Positions 39,243 to 47,880 of a DNA stretch of 64,000 nucleotides are shown piece by piece. The translations under genes were made by a program, and so were the position numbers. The first letter of the stretch is position 1. Every line of letters begins with the position of its first letter. The notes under the pieces were generated by a model. The model was not told the DNA's origin, did not search any database, and saw only the letters and a list, made by a program, of their open reading frames with translations. Origin of the DNA: Pseudoalteromonas rhizosphaerae (lineage in GTDB: Bacteria; Pseudomonadota; Gammaproteobacteria; Enterobacterales; Alteromonadaceae); contig NZ_CABVLM010000011.1 of the NCBI RefSeq assembly GCF_902498845.1, positions 124,001-188,000 on the forward strand, given 5' to 3'.

Positions 39243-39746
39243 TTAAGGCTTTGTAGGACCCGCAATGTCTGTGATCTGTTGCTCAAGTTGTTTATATAGT
39301 CCGAGTAAAAAAAGCGCCTCAACAAGCACAAATAATGGCCCAATGATAAGCCCGATTAAGTCATCAACAAAAGCTGGTTTTTTACCTTCAAAATAATGCC
39401 CAATAAACTGTAAAACCCAGCCAAAAATAAAAACACCTATACTAACAGCTAACCAGCTAGTAAAACTAAGTGAAGCAATTGGCGCAGCCGCTATACTCAT
39501 TACTACTAAAATAATAGCCATTATCAAACCTAGTGAGACATTAAGCAGTAAATAATAAATCACAGTAACTAACACAAAAACATGAGCGCCATTGATAACA
39601 TGATCAGCAACTGGTAAATAAATACGCGCTAATAAACACAATACAGCGTATACAATGAGTGGAATACCAAAAAAGTGTGTGAGTACATTGCGTTTTGAAC
39701 GGTGATATAAGCCATAATTGCCCAGTTGTTGTTGCAGCGTTTTCAT
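39243..39746 (-). CDS. Mpo1-like (DUF962/YGL010w) membrane protein
   Basis: A 167-residue protein with four to five membrane helices and both DUF962 motifs: HRSKRNVLTHFFGIPLIVY at the N-terminus and GWVLQFIGHYFEGKKPAFVDD in the middle. Yeast Mpo1 (YGL010w) is an Fe(II) dioxygenase in alpha-oxidation of 2-hydroxy fatty acids; histidines matching its metal site (THFFG, GHYFE) are present. The co-transcribed SDR gene may act on the same lipid, which is inference. This is the second DUF962 gene in the window. Confidence 0.85.
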   Translation of the reverse strand: MKTLQQQLGNYGLYHRSKRNVLTHFFGIPLIVYAVLCLLARIYLPVADHVINGAHVFVLVTVIYYLLLNVSLGLIMAIILVVMSIAAAPIASLSFTSWLAVSIGVFIFGWVLQFIGHYFEGKKPAFVDDLIGLIIGPLFVLVEALFLLGLYKQLEQQITDIAGPTKP

Positions 39747-39835
39747 TTTCTTTACTTTATATAATTATCTTATTATTTACTTTAGCAGTTAACACAACGT
39801 AACAATGTCTTCTACCCGACATTTGTAAAATCCAC

Positions 39836-40255
39836 TTATACAAATGCGCTTATGATTTTACCTTTATCGTGATCCGGGGTTTTAGATTGTAACTCACGGC
39901 CTTTTTGATATTCTTGTCCAAGCATTTTTTGTAACGATTCCATTTGTTTTGCTAATTCGTCATTCCCCCCTCCCTGCTCTTGTATTTTTTCTGTCAGCTT
40001 TTCAATCGCGGCCTTAAGTTCAGCTATTTTATCTTTATCAACACCTAATCGTTGATAAATAAGCGCTTCATTTGCTTTTTCTAAAAAGTCTTTTCCATAT
40101 GAAGGGTTTTTAGGGCTGCTAACAGTATTAGCTTGGCTATTTATTGCCGTTTCTGGCAATTCGGTTGCCGCTTTAGGATGGCTTATGCTTTTCGCTTGCA
40201 CAGGAGGGTTATAAGGTTCTGTACGGTACTGATTATTAAATATTAGTGAGCTCAT
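39836..40255 (-). CDS. Hypothetical protein with C-terminal coiled coil
   Basis: I do not recognise this 139-residue protein. The first 50 residues are rich in N, P, Q and S and look disordered; residues about 55-125 are highly charged heptad-like helices (VDKDKIAELKAAIEKLTEKIQEQ) split by a glycine knot QGGGND. There is no signal peptide or membrane segment. The composition resembles small chaperone- or flagellar-associated proteins, but nothing nearby supports a role. Confidence 0.55.
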   Translation of the reverse strand: MSSLIFNNQYRTEPYNPPVQAKSISHPKAATELPETAINSQANTVSSPKNPSYGKDFLEKANEALIYQRLGVDKDKIAELKAAIEKLTEKIQEQGGGNDELAKQMESLQKMLGQEYQKGRELQSKTPDHDKGKIISAFV

Positions 40256-40337
40256 TGCTTCAAATCCATTGATAGTTTTATTTTATAAAGCAAATTTAAG
40301 GTCAATGTACTTATATCAGGTAAAAATAATAACGCAG

Positions 40338-41012
40338 CTAATGTACAAGTAAAGCCAGCTGTTGTTTATCAAGAATTTCTATACGCTGGTAATGCAGGGA
40401 AATAAGATTTTTTTCACTTAATAACTGCAAGATTTGATTAATAGTTTGACGAGTTAAATAGGTCATATCTGCGAGTTGTTGCTGCGATAACATAATAGTA
40501 GCGGTATTACTGGGCAGCGACATGGTTGCCATCATAACCAGCCGTTTACAGACTTTCTGCTGTGCAGTTAATAAAGCATGATCTTCTAATGAAGTGAACA
40601 GCAGCCGCATTTTTTGTGAAAGTAAAACACCAAAATCATGCCAATAAACAGGCGTGATTGTTAATAATTGTATCAGTGCCCGATGCGGTACATGTAGCAA
40701 TCGAGCGGGTGTTTGTGCATAAACATCGTGGGTACGCAAACCACCATCAAATAAAGCAACTTCACCAAACCAAATAGCGGGATCTATAAAACTCAGTACC
40801 GCTTCTTTACCTTCTCCATTTACTCCACTGACTCGCATAACTCCATTAACAACAGCGTATAAACCCGCATTTTCATCTCCTCTTAAAAATAATGCTTCAC
40901 CCGCATCGAGTTTAATTACTTTTGCATGTAACAATAGCTGGTGTTGAAATTCTTCCGAGCGGCTACTAAACCAATTTCCTTGGTTAATTATCGCACGGTC
41001 CTGTTCATTCAT
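40338..41012 (-). CDS. Crp/Fnr-family transcriptional regulator
   Basis: Residues about 20-140 form a cyclic-nucleotide-binding-like beta barrel (LFLRGDENAGLYAVVNGVMRV, FGEVALFDGG), and the C-terminal 80 residues a Crp-type winged helix (SQQQLADMTYLTRQTINQILQLLSEKNLI). There is no N-terminal cysteine cluster for an iron-sulfur centre as in Fnr. The barrel could bind cAMP or another ligand. It is divergent from the M20 peptidase gene with 51 bases between the two starts, so that gene is a plausible target. Confidence 0.87.
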   Translation of the reverse strand: MNEQDRAIINQGNWFSSRSEEFQHQLLLHAKVIKLDAGEALFLRGDENAGLYAVVNGVMRVSGVNGEGKEAVLSFIDPAIWFGEVALFDGGLRTHDVYAQTPARLLHVPHRALIQLLTITPVYWHDFGVLLSQKMRLLFTSLEDHALLTAQQKVCKRLVMMATMSLPSNTATIMLSQQQLADMTYLTRQTINQILQLLSEKNLISLHYQRIEILDKQQLALLVH

Positions 41013-41063
41013 ATCGTTTTACTCTACATTAGTTTTAATAATCAAATAATAAAAGGGATCACT

Positions 41064-42374
41064 ATGTTACACAAAGTTATTTACAGCGGCTTATTGCTAA
41101 GTACGTTATCTGCACCAAGTTTTGCAGCAGCTCCTGATCAACAGCTCAACAAGAATCTAAAAAAAGCTAACCACAGTGTAAGTGAAAAAGTGATCACTTG
41201 GCGACGCCATCTTCACCAATACCCAGAGCTTAGTAACCGCGAATTTGAAACGGCTAAATACATTACTAAACATTTAAAAGCACTGGGGCTCGAAGTACAA
41301 ACTGGGATAGCCCATACTGGTGTAGTTGCTAAACTCAAAGGTGGTAAAAAAGGCCCTTTGGTGGCACTGCGTGCCGATATGGACGCCTTGCCTGTCACTG
41401 AGCAAGTTGATTTACCGTTTGCTTCAACTCAGACCTCAACCTACCGTGGTAATGAAGTCGGTGTTATGCACGCCTGCGGCCATGATAACCATGTCGCTAT
41501 TCTAATGGCTGTAGCTGAATCTTTGGCTAAAATTCAAGATGACTTAGCGGGTGATGTATTATTTGTCTTTCAACCAGCTGAAGAAGGTGCCCCAGAAGGT
41601 GAAGAAGGCGGTGCTGAACTCATGCTAAAAGAAGGCTTATTTAAAGAAAAACCTGACGCCGTGTTTGGTCTACATGTAACCAGTTCATTAAACACCGGCC
41701 AAATTGGTTTCCGTGAAGGCCCGCTTATGGCCAGTGAAGATTCATTTACAATCAATGTACAAGGCCGCCAAACTCATGGTTCACGACCATGGAATGGTGT
41801 TGATCCGATTGTGGCATCATCACAAATAATTATGGCCGCACAAACAATTTCATCTCGCCAAGTTGATGTTACTAAAGCGCCGTCAGTTATTTCGTTTGGT
41901 GCTATTAATGGCGGCGTACGTTCCAATATCATTCCGGATAGTGTCGAGTTAATTGGCACGATTCGCACCTTTGACCAAGCAATGCGCGCTGATATCAAAA
42001 AGCGTTTAGTGAAAACAGCTGAAATGGTCGCTGAATCCGGTGGTGCTAAAGCTGATGTACATATCGACCACGGCTACCCTGTCACCGTAAACGATGTAAA
42101 ACTCACGCAAAAAATGACGCCAACACTAACTAAAGTTGCTGGGGCTGAGAATATCATTACCACTGATTTGATCACCGGCGCTGAAGATTTCAGCTATTAC
42201 GCTTTAGAAACTCCTGGATTGTTTTTCTTTTTAGGTGTTACCCCACAAGGTCAAGATGCAAAAACGGCAGCAAGTAATCATTCACCACAGTTTTTCGCTG
42301 ACGAGCAAGCACTGCAATTAGGCGTGAATGCGATGACGCAGTTAGTTGTGGATTACTTTGCGATGAAAAAATAA
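41064..42374 (+). CDS. M20-family amidohydrolase (exported)
   Basis: From ATG 41064 the protein has 436 residues with a signal peptide (MLHKVIYSGLLLSTLSAPSFAAA). The M20D zinc site is visible: ADMDALP, HACGHDNHVAILM, QPAEEGAPEGEEGG with the catalytic and metal-binding glutamates, and EDFSYY near the end. Relatives cleave N-acyl amino acids such as hippurate or amino acid amides. The location outside the cytoplasm suggests scavenging. The frame is open 41 codons upstream, but that would lack the signal peptide. It is divergent from the Crp/Fnr regulator. Confidence 0.87.
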   Translation: MLHKVIYSGLLLSTLSAPSFAAAPDQQLNKNLKKANHSVSEKVITWRRHLHQYPELSNREFETAKYITKHLKALGLEVQTGIAHTGVVAKLKGGKKGPLVALRADMDALPVTEQVDLPFASTQTSTYRGNEVGVMHACGHDNHVAILMAVAESLAKIQDDLAGDVLFVFQPAEEGAPEGEEGGAELMLKEGLFKEKPDAVFGLHVTSSLNTGQIGFREGPLMASEDSFTINVQGRQTHGSRPWNGVDPIVASSQIIMAAQTISSRQVDVTKAPSVISFGAINGGVRSNIIPDSVELIGTIRTFDQAMRADIKKRLVKTAEMVAESGGAKADVHIDHGYPVTVNDVKLTQKMTPTLTKVAGAENIITTDLITGAEDFSYYALETPGLFFFLGVTPQGQDAKTAASNHSPQFFADEQALQLGVNAMTQLVVDYFAMKK

Positions 42375-42421
42375 CCAGAACTCCAACGTACATGCTAAAT
42401 CATAATCGGTTAGCATAAAAT

Positions 42422-42450
42422 AAATATACCCACACTCTGTGGGTATATTT
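42422..42450. terminator. Bidirectional terminator between the M20 and M61 genes
   Basis: A 13-pair stem (AAATATACCCACA with TGTGGGTATATTT) around a three-base loop lies between the two convergent peptidase genes. The T-rich lower stem serves as the termination tract in both directions. Confidence 0.75.
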
Positions 42451-42481
42451 AAAAGTATTGATAAACCTACGCGGATTTATT

Positions 42482-44368
42482 TTATCGTGCGGTTAGTAGC
42501 TGTGATAAATAGTCAGGCTTACCTTCAATACGTTCAAGGTGAGGATATTTAAGGCCATCATGATAATCGATCTGGATTTCACTGTACTGATCAAAGTTTT
42601 TCACCAAGAGCTTAATTGGCGCTTTTGAGCCTTTAGCATCCGTCACTGCATCTTTGAGTGCATCAGCACTAAATTGAGTATTATTAACGGCAACAATTTG
42701 CATACTTGGCGCAAGACCCGCATTAAATGCAGGGCTATCCCATAATACGTCACGCATTTTGCCTTCTTTATTTACCGAGAAGCCCAGAGAATAAAGTAAA
42801 TCAGTTGATTTATAGCGGCTTTCAATTGCTTTAATGCCATCAGAGGCTTTATCGTTATAGGTCAATTTCCAACCTTGGTCTTCCAGTGATTTAGATAAGT
42901 TAACATGGCCTTTTAAACGCGAATTAATAAAGTCATCCCATTGATACTTTTCAATACCATTAAGCGTGTTAATCACATCATCAAATTTATAGGTCAACAC
43001 ATTCCAATCACCCGGGTTTACGCCAAAAAAGTTCTGGGCAAAATCATCTAATGAATGACTGTTGTTACTCAATTCACGTAATTTTGCATCAACCGCAAAC
43101 CAAATTAATTCTCCACCAGAGTAATAGTCTTCGCTCATTTGATAACTACGATAAGGCAAAGATGAACGCTGAGCGATAGTTGGATCGTTGGTTGTATCTA
43201 AAATATTACGCCATGCCATGCCAGGTCGGCCTTGGTCGTAGGTTGCACCTAAACGAGCTAGCATATCCATCGCATTTTCTTGGCTCCAAAGTCCAGAACG
43301 AGCCGCAATGACTTGCCCCCAAAACTGTGTTTGCCCTTCATATACCCATAAACCATTAGCTTCTTTAACTTGGTTATAGGTCGGTGTCCATAATGCGTCA
43401 GGGCGACGATATTTACCATTCCATGAATGATTAAATTCGTGTGCTAATAAATCGCGACCGACCCATGACTTATCCCAGTCAGTAAAATAATTTTCTTTCG
43501 CGCTATTTTCACTTGAGCGATGATGTTCCATGCCGATACCGCCTAACTTATCTGTCAGGGCAAGTAAAAAGTCATAATGATCAAAGTGATGTGCACCATA
43601 AAGCGCATACATTTGTTGAATAAGCTCACGGTGTGCTGTTAACCCTTCAGCACTGATCTCAAGATCTTTTTCTTTATCGGCAAAGACATTTAAGAACACC
43701 GGAGTATCTGCATTTGGGTTTAAATCAACACACTTATAGTGGCTACCGGCAAACATTGGCGAGTCTACAAGGTTTTCAAAATCAATTCCCTCAAAGGTAA
43801 CTGTATTGCCTTTTTGCGAAGATTTTTCAAGTGCAGTAGCAAACTGCCACCCTTTTGGTAACGTTACACTCGGTTGAAATTTAATTTTACGGCTATAGTG
43901 CCCAGCAGGGTAAAGCGCTACTGTATCCCATTGTAAATTGAGCATTTCTGGCGTCATCATAACGCGCCCTTGCTCTGAACTTTGTGGTGACAAGAATTGA
44001 TATTCAACATGCAACTCACGTACACCTTTAGGAACCTTAAGATTAAAAGCATATACATTGCCAGGATCTCGTTGCCATTCGATCACTTTACCTTTTGCTG
44101 ACATTTTCAATCCAGCCAACTGACTTATTGGTCCAACTGGTGAGTGATGTCCAGGTATCCATTGTGGATAAAGCAAAGTCATTTCACCAGCACTAACAGG
44201 GATAGTTTCGTTTATTTTAAAAATACGATGAGCTAGATCTGTGGCATCAACCGCTATTTTTATAGTGCCGGAATATGGGGTATCAATCGGGTTTGGAACA
44301 TCAGCAAACGCTGGAAGCGTAAAGCCCATAACAGAGCTGAGGGCAGCAGCAAAAACATGTTTATTCAC
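42482..44368 (-). CDS. M61-family metallopeptidase with PDZ domain (glycyl aminopeptidase type)
   Basis: A signal peptide (MNKHVFAAALSSVMGFTLPAFA) directs this 628-residue protein out of the cytoplasm. The zinc motif HEFNH is at 310-314 inside LLAHEFNHSWNGKYRRP, with the third ligand probably the glutamate in VYEGQTQFWG. A PDZ-like domain fills the C-terminus (about 520-610, LLYSLGFSVNKEGKM through PSMQIVAVNN). M61 enzymes release N-terminal glycine or alanine from peptides. The gene stands alone; an 18-base palindrome lies 95 bases upstream of its start. Confidence 0.9.
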   Translation of the reverse strand: MNKHVFAAALSSVMGFTLPAFADVPNPIDTPYSGTIKIAVDATDLAHRIFKINETIPVSAGEMTLLYPQWIPGHHSPVGPISQLAGLKMSAKGKVIEWQRDPGNVYAFNLKVPKGVRELHVEYQFLSPQSSEQGRVMMTPEMLNLQWDTVALYPAGHYSRKIKFQPSVTLPKGWQFATALEKSSQKGNTVTFEGIDFENLVDSPMFAGSHYKCVDLNPNADTPVFLNVFADKEKDLEISAEGLTAHRELIQQMYALYGAHHFDHYDFLLALTDKLGGIGMEHHRSSENSAKENYFTDWDKSWVGRDLLAHEFNHSWNGKYRRPDALWTPTYNQVKEANGLWVYEGQTQFWGQVIAARSGLWSQENAMDMLARLGATYDQGRPGMAWRNILDTTNDPTIAQRSSLPYRSYQMSEDYYSGGELIWFAVDAKLRELSNNSHSLDDFAQNFFGVNPGDWNVLTYKFDDVINTLNGIEKYQWDDFINSRLKGHVNLSKSLEDQGWKLTYNDKASDGIKAIESRYKSTDLLYSLGFSVNKEGKMRDVLWDSPAFNAGLAPSMQIVAVNNTQFSADALKDAVTDAKGSKAPIKLLVKNFDQYSEIQIDYHDGLKYPHLERIEGKPDYLSQLLTAR

Positions 44369-44755
44369 TTACTTCTCCAATTAGAGAGGCGCAAAGCACG
44401 CGCATTAGATGGGTATTGTCCTAGTAATTTGAGTGCAAAACACTCGATAACCTCCCTTTTACTTTCAGAAACTTCTGAAACAACCAACATCAGTTATAAC
44501 TATAACAACAGCTAATAGCAATTATTTATGGACGAACAACCATTTAATGCGTTCAATTTACTTGCGCTTTAAGTCAATTTATAGTGCCGAATTTAGCTGT
44601 ATCAGCGCTTATTTGCATTCTTGTACTGAGAATATAAGAGCGCTGCAAGCACTGTTTTAAAACTTAATCATGCACCATACCTATGTTCAGGCTAAATAAA
44701 TCATCAGTACGCTATTCTAATAGGCTACTTTTTTGGTAATGGTATGGAGACCACA
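44369..44755. other. Divergent intergenic region between the M61 peptidase and TRIC channel genes
   Basis: This gap of 387 bases holds the promoters of both flanking genes and one strong palindrome at 44463-44480. I found no open frame longer than about 15 codons with a ribosome site and no RNA gene I recognise. Confidence 0.5.
44463..44480. promoter_or_regulatory. Perfect 18-base palindrome, candidate operator upstream of the M61 gene
   Basis: TTTCAGAA-AC-TTCTGAAA has perfect eight-base half sites and is placed about 95 bases upstream of the M61 peptidase start. The size and symmetry fit a dimeric repressor or activator site; no known operator consensus matches well. Confidence 0.45.
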
Positions 44756-45385
44756 ATGGCATCTGACTATTTTCATTTGTTAAATTTGATCGGGGTAGCG
44801 TTTTTTGCCATCTCAGGTACTCTAATGGGCCATGAAAAAAACATAGGAGGTTTTGGTGTTGTGGTTGTCGCGTCAGTGACAGCGCTCGGCGGCGGCACAC
44901 TGCGCGACGTATTATTAAACCACCCAGTATTTTGGATAGCCGAACCGGATTATTTATACGCAACATACAGCGCCATATTTATCGCCGTAATATTTATTCG
45001 TCATTTACCTCACGTATCAAACTATTACATGTTGCTGGTCGATGCTTTGGGCATGGCAATTTTTAATATTGTTGGCATTGAAAAGTCCTTAATCGAAGGC
45101 ACTACGATGATTGTGGCTATTACTATGGGCATGACCACGGGCATCTTTGGTGGTCTAATGCGCGATGTAATATGCCGTGAAGTCCCCCTTGTCATGCGCG
45201 AAGAGCTCTACTCCACCGCGTGTCTATCTGGTGGCTTAACTTATGCCACACTGTTTCTATTAGAAGTACCTTATGTTTGGTGTATTTTAGGCGCACTCTT
45301 TATTACCGTATTTTTACGGCTCGGTTCCCTACACTGGGGATGGCAACCAAATATATTTAGAAAAAGGTCGGTTAGAAAACAATAG
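44756..45385 (+). CDS. TRIC-type cation channel family protein (UPF0126, YadS-like)
   Basis: A 209-residue membrane protein with seven helices in two similar halves, each carrying the family glycine-arginine motif: TALGGGTLRDVLL and GIFGGLMRDVICRE. Bacterial TRIC proteins form trimeric potassium channels. ATG 44756 has a GGAG ribosome site; an in-frame ATG at 44744 would add four residues and would contain that ribosome site. No partner gene is near. Confidence 0.85.
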   Translation: MASDYFHLLNLIGVAFFAISGTLMGHEKNIGGFGVVVVASVTALGGGTLRDVLLNHPVFWIAEPDYLYATYSAIFIAVIFIRHLPHVSNYYMLLVDALGMAIFNIVGIEKSLIEGTTMIVAITMGMTTGIFGGLMRDVICREVPLVMREELYSTACLSGGLTYATLFLLEVPYVWCILGALFITVFLRLGSLHWGWQPNIFRKRSVRKQ

Positions 45386-45573
45386 TTTGCTATGTGAAGT
45401 TCCGATTAAAACGCCGAACTTTTGTACGTACCTTTTTCATCGATGATGACGTATTAAACTGAATCTTACATCCCAATGTCCATTTTTCGTACCAGGTTAC
45501 AGCATAAAATTCATAGTTATTTAAGCTGAAATAAGCAAGAGTATATCGTTTGCCTTAAATTCAAGCTCCATAA

Positions 45574-45834
45574 GTAGATCATCGTATTTCCAGTCTCGAT
45601 ACTCTTGTTATTGGGTCAGGATTTGCTTTGTGAAGTCAGCCATTTATAGGTGGAAATATGATACTTTTAGGCACCTTGTCTTATTTTACCCCTATTTTCT
45701 CCACTGTGTTTGCCTCTATTAACTTATCCGTTGCTTTAGCTGACTATTTTTTACAAGGTGTTGTACTCGTGACTATTGGGTCGTTAATTTGCTTTTGGGT
45801 TACCCGCACAAAAAAACCTGTAGTAGATAACTAA
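45574..45834 (+). pseudogene. C-terminal remnant of an EamA/DMT permease (YddG-like)
   Basis: Only the last two membrane helices of an EamA-family exporter remain: GGNMILLGTLSYFTPIFSTV and LQGVVLVTIGSLICFW, ending at TAA 45832. The same frame continues upstream as LVIGSGFAL, then TGA at 45631, then SQPFIGGN. In YddG-like proteins the equivalent segment reads GYAAWNxGxxxGN, so the TGA falls exactly where a tryptophan (TGG) is expected. Upstream of about 45574 the frame is full of stops and the other 200 residues are missing. An ATG at 45658 could still give a 58-residue membrane peptide, but it has only a weak GGTGG site. The remaining bases 45386-45573 hold nothing I recognise. Confidence 0.7.
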
Positions 45835-45837
45835 ATG

Positions 45838-45870
45838 TAAAAGCGAAAAGCAAATAACGCTTTTCGCTTT
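45838..45870 (-). terminator. Rho-independent terminator after the MAPEG gene
   Basis: On the minus strand the 12-pair stem AAAGCGAAAAGC/GCTTTTCGCTTT encloses a seven-base loop and is followed by T. It lies 12 bases past the MAPEG stop at 45882. Confidence 0.75.
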
Positions 45871-45881
45871 ATCAGGTTTTA

Positions 45882-46301
45882 TTAGTTGGCTAATCTTAGC
45901 CCTAGCATCACCAGCATAACTAGATTCGCAATTACGCCAATCAAAAAGAAGTAGCTACGCGGGCTGGGGTTTTTCTCTGTGGCAATTGCGTAATACAGTA
46001 CCATATGAATTAAACGTGCAATGACGTAAACCCAAATACAGATTGCAAAAACCGAACTGTGGTAATTAATCACAAAGGCAAATAAAACCGTTCCTATAAA
46101 TAACGCGCTGTTTTCTAATGTGTTATGAAAGGTGCGATGCGCTCTAAATATAAAACTCTCATGAGATAGGTCTTTATCAATTTTTCCTGGCACAGCCCCA
46201 GGCTGTTTGGCTTTACTAAACGTCGCCACTGCCCACTGTACTAACACCATAATTAAATATAAATAAAATGCTATAAACGCTGAATGCCCTATATCGGTCA
46301 T
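45882..46301 (-). CDS. MAPEG-family membrane protein
   Basis: A 139-residue protein with four membrane helices and the MAPEG core motif in RAHRTFHNTLENSALFIGTVLF followed by ARLIHMVLYY. MAPEG proteins include glutathione S-transferases and peroxidases acting on lipophilic electrophiles; bacterial members are largely uncharacterised. Together with the MAPEG gene at 57303 there are two in the window. The gene is monocistronic. Confidence 0.82.
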   Translation of the reverse strand: MTDIGHSAFIAFYLYLIMVLVQWAVATFSKAKQPGAVPGKIDKDLSHESFIFRAHRTFHNTLENSALFIGTVLFAFVINYHSSVFAICIWVYVIARLIHMVLYYAIATEKNPSPRSYFFLIGVIANLVMLVMLGLRLAN

Positions 46302-46580
46302 TGCTTAATCCTTTGTGTTGTTATTAGAGTAGTAGTTATAGCAACTATCAAGCCACATATAAGCCACTGATATATATAGAAATTACTTTTTAGTAAAATG
46401 ATTTTTTGTAATAGATTCATTCTTTATATAAAACTTACTCTATAACAGCGGCTTGGTATTTTTTGCAGCCTAAGCGCAACCACAAAAACAATACTAATTA
46501 CTTACTTTATAAATTTTGTTTGATTATTTATTCTAAGTATTGTTTTATAGCGTTACTGATAACGGAACGGTAAAATAAAT

Positions 46581-47747
46581 ATGATGAATAAAATAACCAA
46601 ATGCTTGGCAACCTTAGCTCTGTTGAACTGTGTATCAGCGCCCGCTTTTTCAGCTCAATATGAAATCGAAAAAGGTGAAAACTTGTCTAAGTTGGCGCAA
46701 TACAAAGACGTAACCACCATTAAACGCAATTTCGCAAAACAAATAGCGCTTAATTACAGTGTATTAAACGCTGATCTTAAACAAACGCTAAGCCAATATA
46801 AACTGGTTTTGAATGCGGATCAGCTACCGTCTTTAGGCATGCACACACAACAAAATACTCGTTTAGCAAACAGCGCATTACAACAGCTTAAAGGTTTACC
46901 ACAAAACACCGGTAGTTTGTTACAAGTGCGTTTGGCTAGCGATGAAATGCTTAGCGCTTGGCAGCAAGGCGAACGCCCTTTATTTGCATTTGCACCTGCT
47001 GGTGACGATTCGCAATGGAGCGAGATTGAAGCGTTCGATCAGTTTGGTGACATTCACTATCTTAGTGTTGATCAAATGCCGACCCAACCTGTATTTATTG
47101 TCGAATTAGATCAACAAAAAGTACAAGATGCGGGTATTGCAGTAATGAGAGGAATTTTATCTGCTAACAAATTCAGTAAAACCACGGTTAGTCCACAAAA
47201 CCAGTTAAGCAATGAACAACCCCTGCAAACCAGTGTATTGAAAAAAATACGCTTAGAAGATGACAAAGAACCTTGGATCTCAGGTGGTGCTGAAATTTAT
47301 GCCATTGTAACGGGTATCGACCCCACCCGAGATGAACCAATATTAGATATCGTTGATTTACCTTATTTAGATCATGACAAAACCGATTACAGCCCTAATC
47401 AGGTTTTAATTCATTGGCAGCGTTATCGTTGGCAAGCGGTCGATTTACTCTTAATGGAACAAGATGACAACACCAACTATAGAACTCTAGCAATAAAATT
47501 ATTAGAAATATCAGAGCAAGTAATGGCGAGCATTCCTGATTTACAAGCGCAAGGTTATGCCATTATCCCTAAGCTGACCAATGAACTACTAAAAGCAATG
47601 CCGGATGAATGGTTTACTAATAATGACGATTATGTTGATGTTTTTTACACGCTGTTTGAAAACAAAGACTATCAAGAATATAAAGGAGCAAGCAGTAGTG
47701 CGACCATTACGCTGTCTCCTTTAGAAATTAACCCAAGACTAAACTAA
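46581..47747 (+). CDS. DUF3103 family exported protein
   Basis: A 388-residue protein with a signal peptide (LATLALLNCVSAPAFSA). The mature part carries segments I associate with DUF3103 of Vibrio and Pseudoalteromonas: PVFIVELDQQKVQDAGIAVM, WISGGAEIYAIVTGIDPTRDEP and NQVLIHWQRYRWQAVDLLLMEQDDNTNY. The acidic IDPTRDEP and LMEQDDNTNY stretches resemble calcium-binding segments. Function is unknown. ATG 46584 is an equally likely start. The gene is followed by a terminator at 47796. Confidence 0.68.
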   Translation: MMNKITKCLATLALLNCVSAPAFSAQYEIEKGENLSKLAQYKDVTTIKRNFAKQIALNYSVLNADLKQTLSQYKLVLNADQLPSLGMHTQQNTRLANSALQQLKGLPQNTGSLLQVRLASDEMLSAWQQGERPLFAFAPAGDDSQWSEIEAFDQFGDIHYLSVDQMPTQPVFIVELDQQKVQDAGIAVMRGILSANKFSKTTVSPQNQLSNEQPLQTSVLKKIRLEDDKEPWISGGAEIYAIVTGIDPTRDEPILDIVDLPYLDHDKTDYSPNQVLIHWQRYRWQAVDLLLMEQDDNTNYRTLAIKLLEISEQVMASIPDLQAQGYAIIPKLTNELLKAMPDEWFTNNDDYVDVFYTLFENKDYQEYKGASSSATITLSPLEINPRLN

Positions 47748-47795
47748 GTCATCCCCATTCGCTTAATTATTATTGCGGATGGTATCTTCTTCACT

Positions 47796-47836
47796 AGCCA
47801 CCCATTAGCGCTTTAACGTTAACGGGTGGCTTTATC
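47796..47836 (+). terminator. Probable terminator after the DUF3103 gene
   Basis: An eight-pair stem (AGCCACCC with GGGTGGCT) encloses 20 bases that include the self-complementary AACGTT, and is followed by TTATCTT. It separates the DUF3103 gene from the convergent yhhJ-like gene. Confidence 0.6.
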
Positions 47837-47880
47837 TTAAACAGCCACTTTTTTGAAAACACGCGTTATATTTTAATACC

